DNA of 64,000 nucleotides from Phormidium tenue FACHB-886. Its GTDB lineage: Bacteria > Cyanobacteriota > Cyanobacteriia > Elainellales > Elainellaceae. The stretch spans positions 248,001 through 312,000 of the forward strand of contig NZ_JACXWX010000005.1 in NCBI RefSeq assembly GCF_014764505.1. The letters are read 5' to 3'. The position numbers were made by a program, and so were the translations under genes. The notes beneath the pieces are model-generated. The model worked only from the letters and a program-made list of their open reading frames with translations. It did no database searches and was not told the DNA's origin. Position 1 is the stretch's first letter, and each line of letters opens with the position of its first letter. Below, piece by piece: positions 60,638 through 64,000 of this stretch.

Positions 60638-61954
60638 ATGGTCATAACGAAACGTGGACTCGTTTTAGGAGCAACCGCCGTAGCCGTCACGGCTGTTACA
60701 GTGACGGGCGCAGGGCTGCGTCTGCCCCAGAGTCAAGCCTTTTTTCAAGAAAGTCCAAAAGAACTGATTGATGAGGTTTGGCAGATTATTGATCGCAACT
60801 ACGTCGATAGCACATTCAACCAAACCGACTGGAAAGCCGTCCGGCAAGAATATTTGGGTCGCGCCTACGGCAACCGCGAAGAAGCGTACGAGGCGATCCG
60901 AGAAATGCTGAAGAAGCTGGACGATCCCTACACGCGCTTCATGGATCCAGAGCAATTCCGCGATATGCAGATCGACACCTCCGGTGAGCTGACGGGTGTC
61001 GGAATTTCCCTCTCCCACGACGAAGAAACGAAAGAGCTGGTGGTAGTGTCACCGATCGAAGGTACGCCCGCTGACCAAGCTGGTGTTCAATCGAAGGATG
61101 TCATCATCAAAATTGATGGACAAAGCACTCAAGGCATGGACAGTGAAGATGCCGTGGCACTGATTCGCGGTCCGGTGGGAACGCGAGTGAATCTCACTGT
61201 GCGGCGGGGTGAAGAGGAGCTAGATTTTAATTTAGAACGCGCCCGCATCGAGATCCATCCGGTTAAGGCTGAACTGCAAGATAGCCCCACTGGAAAGGTC
61301 GGTTATATCCGCCTGACGCAGTTTAGCGCCAATGCCGCAGACGAAATGCGGGAAGCGATTCAAAGTTTTGAATCGCAAGGCGTGGTGGGCTACGTCTTAG
61401 ACTTGCGCTATAACCCCGGTGGCTTGCTCTACTCCGGCATTGATATTGCCCGGATGTGGATTGATGAAGGCTTGATTGTGTCTACCGTCGATCGTCAAGG
61501 CGTTTCTGAACAGGAGACTGCAAATAATACGGCGCTCACTAACAAGCCGCTTGTTGTCCTGGTTGATGGTGGGTCTGCCAGTGCCAGCGAAATTCTCTCT
61601 GGAGCGCTGCAAGATGACAAACGTGCCGTGCTGGTAGGTAGCCAAACCTTTGGTAAGGGTCTGGTACAGTCGGTACGTGGCTTGGGCGATGGCTCAGGGC
61701 TAGCTGTGACCGTTGCCAAGTACCTGACGCCCAGCGGACGCGACATCAATCATGCTGGAATTAAGCCGGATGTGGTGCTTGAGCTGAACGAACAGCAGCA
61801 GGAGCTTGTCTTTGGGGCAGACAACAAGCGAGCTACGCCAGAAGATCCGCAGTACGTCAAAGCGATAGAAGTGTTGGGCCAACGAATTGCCCAAGAGCGA
61901 TCGGGTCAGCAGGCGCAGTCAGCCCCTGCTCAACCTTCACCCGCTCAGCCCTAA
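60638..61954 (+). CDS. ctpA: C-terminal processing protease (S41), 438 aa
   Basis: Serine/lysine protease acting in the periplasm or thylakoid lumen. An N-terminal signal sequence (residues ~1-34, ending before FFQESP) is followed by a PDZ domain (about 115-195) and the catalytic domain with S315 in GGSASASEI and K340 in TFGKG, 25 residues apart as in Prc. The tail is Pro/Gln/Ala-rich. Cyanobacteria have CtpA-C paralogs; one of them matures the photosystem II D1 protein, but which this is cannot be fixed. Confidence 0.88.
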   Translation: MVITKRGLVLGATAVAVTAVTVTGAGLRLPQSQAFFQESPKELIDEVWQIIDRNYVDSTFNQTDWKAVRQEYLGRAYGNREEAYEAIREMLKKLDDPYTRFMDPEQFRDMQIDTSGELTGVGISLSHDEETKELVVVSPIEGTPADQAGVQSKDVIIKIDGQSTQGMDSEDAVALIRGPVGTRVNLTVRRGEEELDFNLERARIEIHPVKAELQDSPTGKVGYIRLTQFSANAADEMREAIQSFESQGVVGYVLDLRYNPGGLLYSGIDIARMWIDEGLIVSTVDRQGVSEQETANNTALTNKPLVVLVDGGSASASEILSGALQDDKRAVLVGSQTFGKGLVQSVRGLGDGSGLAVTVAKYLTPSGRDINHAGIKPDVVLELNEQQQELVFGADNKRATPEDPQYVKAIEVLGQRIAQERSGQQAQSAPAQPSPAQP

Positions 61955-62001
61955 CCCAAAACCTTCTGTTAAAAAAGCCTTCTGCTAAAGCAGATTCTGG
62001 A

Positions 62002-62035
62002 AGAAGGTAGAGAATTTAGGTTCTCTGCCTTCTTT
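62002..62035 (+). terminator. Terminator between convergent genes
   Basis: AGAAGG with AGAGAA pairs with TTCTCT and CCTTCT, followed by a T-run. Confidence 0.8.
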
Positions 62036-62042
62036 TTGATTT

Positions 62043-62252
62043 TTAGAGAGGCTGACATCTACCAGCACGAATTAGCCCAACTCGACGGGCGATTGCCTCC
62101 TGCTCAGAGGTATAAGGACCCCAGCGCGAATCGTTTGCTGCGTCTAACGGAGTTGAGTCGGGCGAGGGGCTACGTTCGATCGAGTTAGCTGCTACGATTT
62201 CACAATGACCATCGGGCTGCTTCACGATGTACCAGGCTTCTGTGTCTGCCAT
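62043..62252 (-). CDS. Conserved small protein, 69 aa
   Basis: Short soluble protein starting MADTEAWYIVKQPDGHCEIV with a WGPYTSEQEAIARRVGLIRAGRC end, reminiscent of small cyanobacterial hypotheticals. GGAGAAA precedes the ATG at 62252; the longer frame upstream overlaps the region before lepB. Function unknown. Confidence 0.6.
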   Translation of the reverse strand: MADTEAWYIVKQPDGHCEIVAANSIERSPSPDSTPLDAANDSRWGPYTSEQEAIARRVGLIRAGRCQPL

Positions 62253-62407
62253 CGGGCTTTCTCCATGCTGACCGTTTCTAAACTGAGAAATATGCCGGGT
62301 TCTTGTAAGCGGCTTCGCCACAGAACCCCAATCGTTCATCACTAGGTAGCGTACAGCAATTTTGGAGTGAGAAGCAGTCAGGCTCGATCGCGCTTGCACC
62401 CATTTTT

Positions 62408-63049
62408 ATGACTTCTGAACCGCAAAATCCGACACCCAATTCCGAATCCCTTGATAGTCAGCCCCAACCGCAGGTACAGAACGGTTGGCTAGGGCTGAAA
62501 AAGTCTCAGAAAGAGAATTTGCAAATAGTAGCGATCGCCCTTGTGCTAGCGGTAGTGATTCGCCTGTTTGTGGCCGAGCCGCGCTTCATTCCGTCTGATT
62601 CGATGGTTCCTACCCTGCAGATTGGCGATCGGCTGGTGGTGGAGAAGGTAAGCTATGCCCTCCGTCCGCCTGCCACGGGTGAAATTATTGTGTTTGAGCC
62701 GCCTGCTCAGCTCCAGGTTTATGGCTACCCACCTCACAAAGCATTCATCAAACGCATCATTGGAACACCCGGAGATGTAGTAGAAATCCAGGATGGCGTG
62801 GTTTATCTCAACGATCGCCCCTTAGTAGAACCCTACATTGCTGAACCGCCAGACTACGAGCTAGACCCAGTGAGAGTACCTGCCGGTGAATTCTTTGTGA
62901 TGGGCGACAACCGCAACAACAGCAATGACTCTCACATCTGGGGCTTTTTGCCCAGGCACAATATCATTGGACGTGCCATTTTTCGGTTTTTCCCGGTAGA
63001 ACGAGCAGGCAAACTAAAACAAGCGCAAATCGTTCAGAACCTAAAATAG
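62408..63049 (+). CDS. lepB: Signal peptidase I, 213 aa
   Basis: S26 peptidase that cleaves signal peptides at the membrane. A single N-terminal membrane helix (about 38-55) is followed by the catalytic S65 in SDSMVPTL and K115 in KRIIGTPGD, then GDNRNNSNDSH. Residue spacing and length fit a bacterial LepB. Convergent with the HhH gene; their ends overlap by 16 bp. Confidence 0.94.
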   Translation: MTSEPQNPTPNSESLDSQPQPQVQNGWLGLKKSQKENLQIVAIALVLAVVIRLFVAEPRFIPSDSMVPTLQIGDRLVVEKVSYALRPPATGEIIVFEPPAQLQVYGYPPHKAFIKRIIGTPGDVVEIQDGVVYLNDRPLVEPYIAEPPDYELDPVRVPAGEFFVMGDNRNNSNDSHIWGFLPRHNIIGRAIFRFFPVERAGKLKQAQIVQNLK

Positions 63050-63534
63050 TGCATTAACTCTGCGATCGCTTTTCCAGGAAGAGTAAGACGCTGTTGCAAA
63101 TCAACTAAGTTGAGATAAGCACGATGCTGCCGTTCTTCGACGATCGCCCTTGCCAAAAAGAGATCGATCGCCGGAATTCGGCTCAACGCTTCTACAGAAG
63201 CCACATTAGGGTTGAGCGGTTGGATCTCGATCGGACTATTAGAGTCGTAATAGCAGAACTGCAGCACGGGCAGGAGTGGCTGGAGCCGCTCTACCGGCAG
63301 ACTCAGTGCTGCAGCAAGATCTTCAACGCAATGAAACTGAACGCCTGACTGAGCGAGAGCAACGAGCGATCGCGCCTGGTGAATCGATAGACCGGGCAAC
63401 CGTAGCCAGTCATCTACCCCTGCCCGGTTCGCATCAATCCGCACTCCTAACTTTGCTGCTAGCTGCACCTCTGCAATTGACTGGAAGCGGTAGTAGGGAT
63501 CGTTAAGGATTTGCGATTGTATATTACGCTTCAT
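63034..63534 (-). CDS. ComEA-like helix-hairpin-helix protein, 166 aa
   Basis: Two helix-hairpin-helix stretches: NRAGVDDWLRLPGLSIHQARSLVAL and NVASVEALSRIPAIDLFLARAIVEER. These bind DNA non-specifically, as in ComEA, but no signal or membrane anchor is visible, so it is not a typical uptake receptor. Common in cyanobacteria. Overlaps the lepB end. Confidence 0.75.
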   Translation of the reverse strand: MKRNIQSQILNDPYYRFQSIAEVQLAAKLGVRIDANRAGVDDWLRLPGLSIHQARSLVALAQSGVQFHCVEDLAAALSLPVERLQPLLPVLQFCYYDSNSPIEIQPLNPNVASVEALSRIPAIDLFLARAIVEERQHRAYLNLVDLQQRLTLPGKAIAELMHYFRF

Positions 63535-63547
63535 CTCTTACCCCGTC

Positions 63548-63964
63548 TCACCCAATTTGATCCAATAGTTTGCGGCGTTTTTGCTCAAATTCATATTCTG
63601 AGATCAGCCCCTCCTGCCGTAGCTGGTCAAGCTGGCGCAAGGCATCGGCGACTGCACCCACTTGAGCAGGTTCAAGCCCCTGCCGCTTGGCTGCAGCACT
63701 GCTGGCTTGCGCCAATCCAGCCTGTGCCCCATTCCAGGAGAAAGTGCCGTGGTTTTGGGCGAACTCTTCGGAGTCCTGAAATAAGTACCAGAGACCCTCA
63801 ACCGCACTGGCAACTTTGGGAATGAGTGTCCAAGATAGAAGCAGATAAATCACGCCCCACCCCGGCTGCCTCAAATAGAACTTATGAAATCCCGAAATTG
63901 GTAAAATAACGCCCGCGATCGCCAGAACTGCCGCGACTCTGCGGTCTTTTGGCTTACTCAACAT
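63548..63964 (-). CDS. TM2 domain protein with SHOCT-like tail, 138 aa
   Basis: Residues ~9-60 form the TM2 double helix with the GFHKFYLRQPGWGVIYLL pattern. The last ~30 residues (LRQLDQLRQEGLISEYEFEQKRRKLLDQI) are a SHOCT-type short helical domain. The ATG at 63964 is preferred to a TTG three codons upstream. Probably a small inner-membrane protein of unknown function, 14 bases from the HhH gene. Confidence 0.75.
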   Translation of the reverse strand: MLSKPKDRRVAAVLAIAGVILPISGFHKFYLRQPGWGVIYLLLSWTLIPKVASAVEGLWYLFQDSEEFAQNHGTFSWNGAQAGLAQASSAAAKRQGLEPAQVGAVADALRQLDQLRQEGLISEYEFEQKRRKLLDQIG

Positions 63965-64000
63965 GCATGACAAGGAAGTTCAGTGTGCTTTCCATGATAC

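Noticed and set aside
1-64000. CRISPR array
   Set aside because: No regularly spaced identical repeats with unique spacers were seen; CTAAG iterons and HIP1 sites are not CRISPR repeats.

Overview
The window is a piece of a cyanobacterial chromosome. The palindrome GCGATCGC/CGATCG (HIP1) recurs through most of the sequence, and the non-phage genes (sepF, ispG, treZ/treY, lepB, a CtpA-type S41 protease, a DUF3096 protein) are typical cyanobacterial housekeeping genes. Genus cannot be fixed from this sequence; a filamentous or Leptolyngbya-like strain is only a guess.

From base 1 to about 47.72 kb the window holds most of a large siphovirus-type prophage or integrated phage-plasmid whose left end lies outside the window. 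The right end coincides with a 3' half tRNA-Arg(TCT), the usual scar of tRNA-targeted integration. Layout: (i) 0.05-0.73 kb, a minus-strand ribbon-helix-helix regulator gene pair with 11-bp-spaced CTAAG iterons; (ii) 0.87-5.45 kb, a tightly overlapping plus-strand operon of small membrane, zinc-ribbon and SH3-like proteins around a membrane-anchored FtsK/HerA-like ATPase; (iii) 5.6-8.9 kb, an XRE repressor with divergent promoters and operator-like repeats, then early genes including an intact GGDEF diguanylate cyclase and a Rad52-type annealing protein; (iv) 8.9-13.65 kb, unknown small genes, a sigma factor with a putative DNA-binding partner, a tyrosine integrase, a tandem paralog pair and an HU protein; (v) 13.8-28.5 kb, packaging, head and tail genes, with the scaffold/capsid/neck block inverted between the large terminase and the portal; (vi) 28.5-37.6 kb, a very large tape measure protein and a distal tail protein, preceded by a G/GT chaperone pair with a canonical -1 slippery site; (vii) 37.9-41.4 kb, AT-rich HIP1-free cargo carrying an ApeA-like HEPN protein and a ParA-like ATPase/HEPN pair, probably anti-phage defence; (viii) 41.5-47.5 kb, tail-tip, fibre and late proteins.

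Beyond the tRNA scar come host genes: a DUF3096 gene with a broken partial copy beside it, treZ and treY (trehalose from malto-oligosaccharides), sepF, an integral membrane protein, an RluA-type pseudouridine synthase, a DUF99 protein, a decayed stretch at 57.3-58.3 kb, ispG, an S41 C-terminal protease, lepB, a ComEA-like HhH protein and a TM2/SHOCT protein.

The strongest unusual signals are: the tape measure protein with an alpha/beta-hydrolase-like elbow and two HExxH...E domains; the HEPN/ParA cargo inserted inside the tail operon and bracketed by a duplicated segment; a phage-restricted palindrome family (CCGAAAC-N-GTTTCGG) at module borders; the ATPase-centred membrane operon; and the inverted capsid block.
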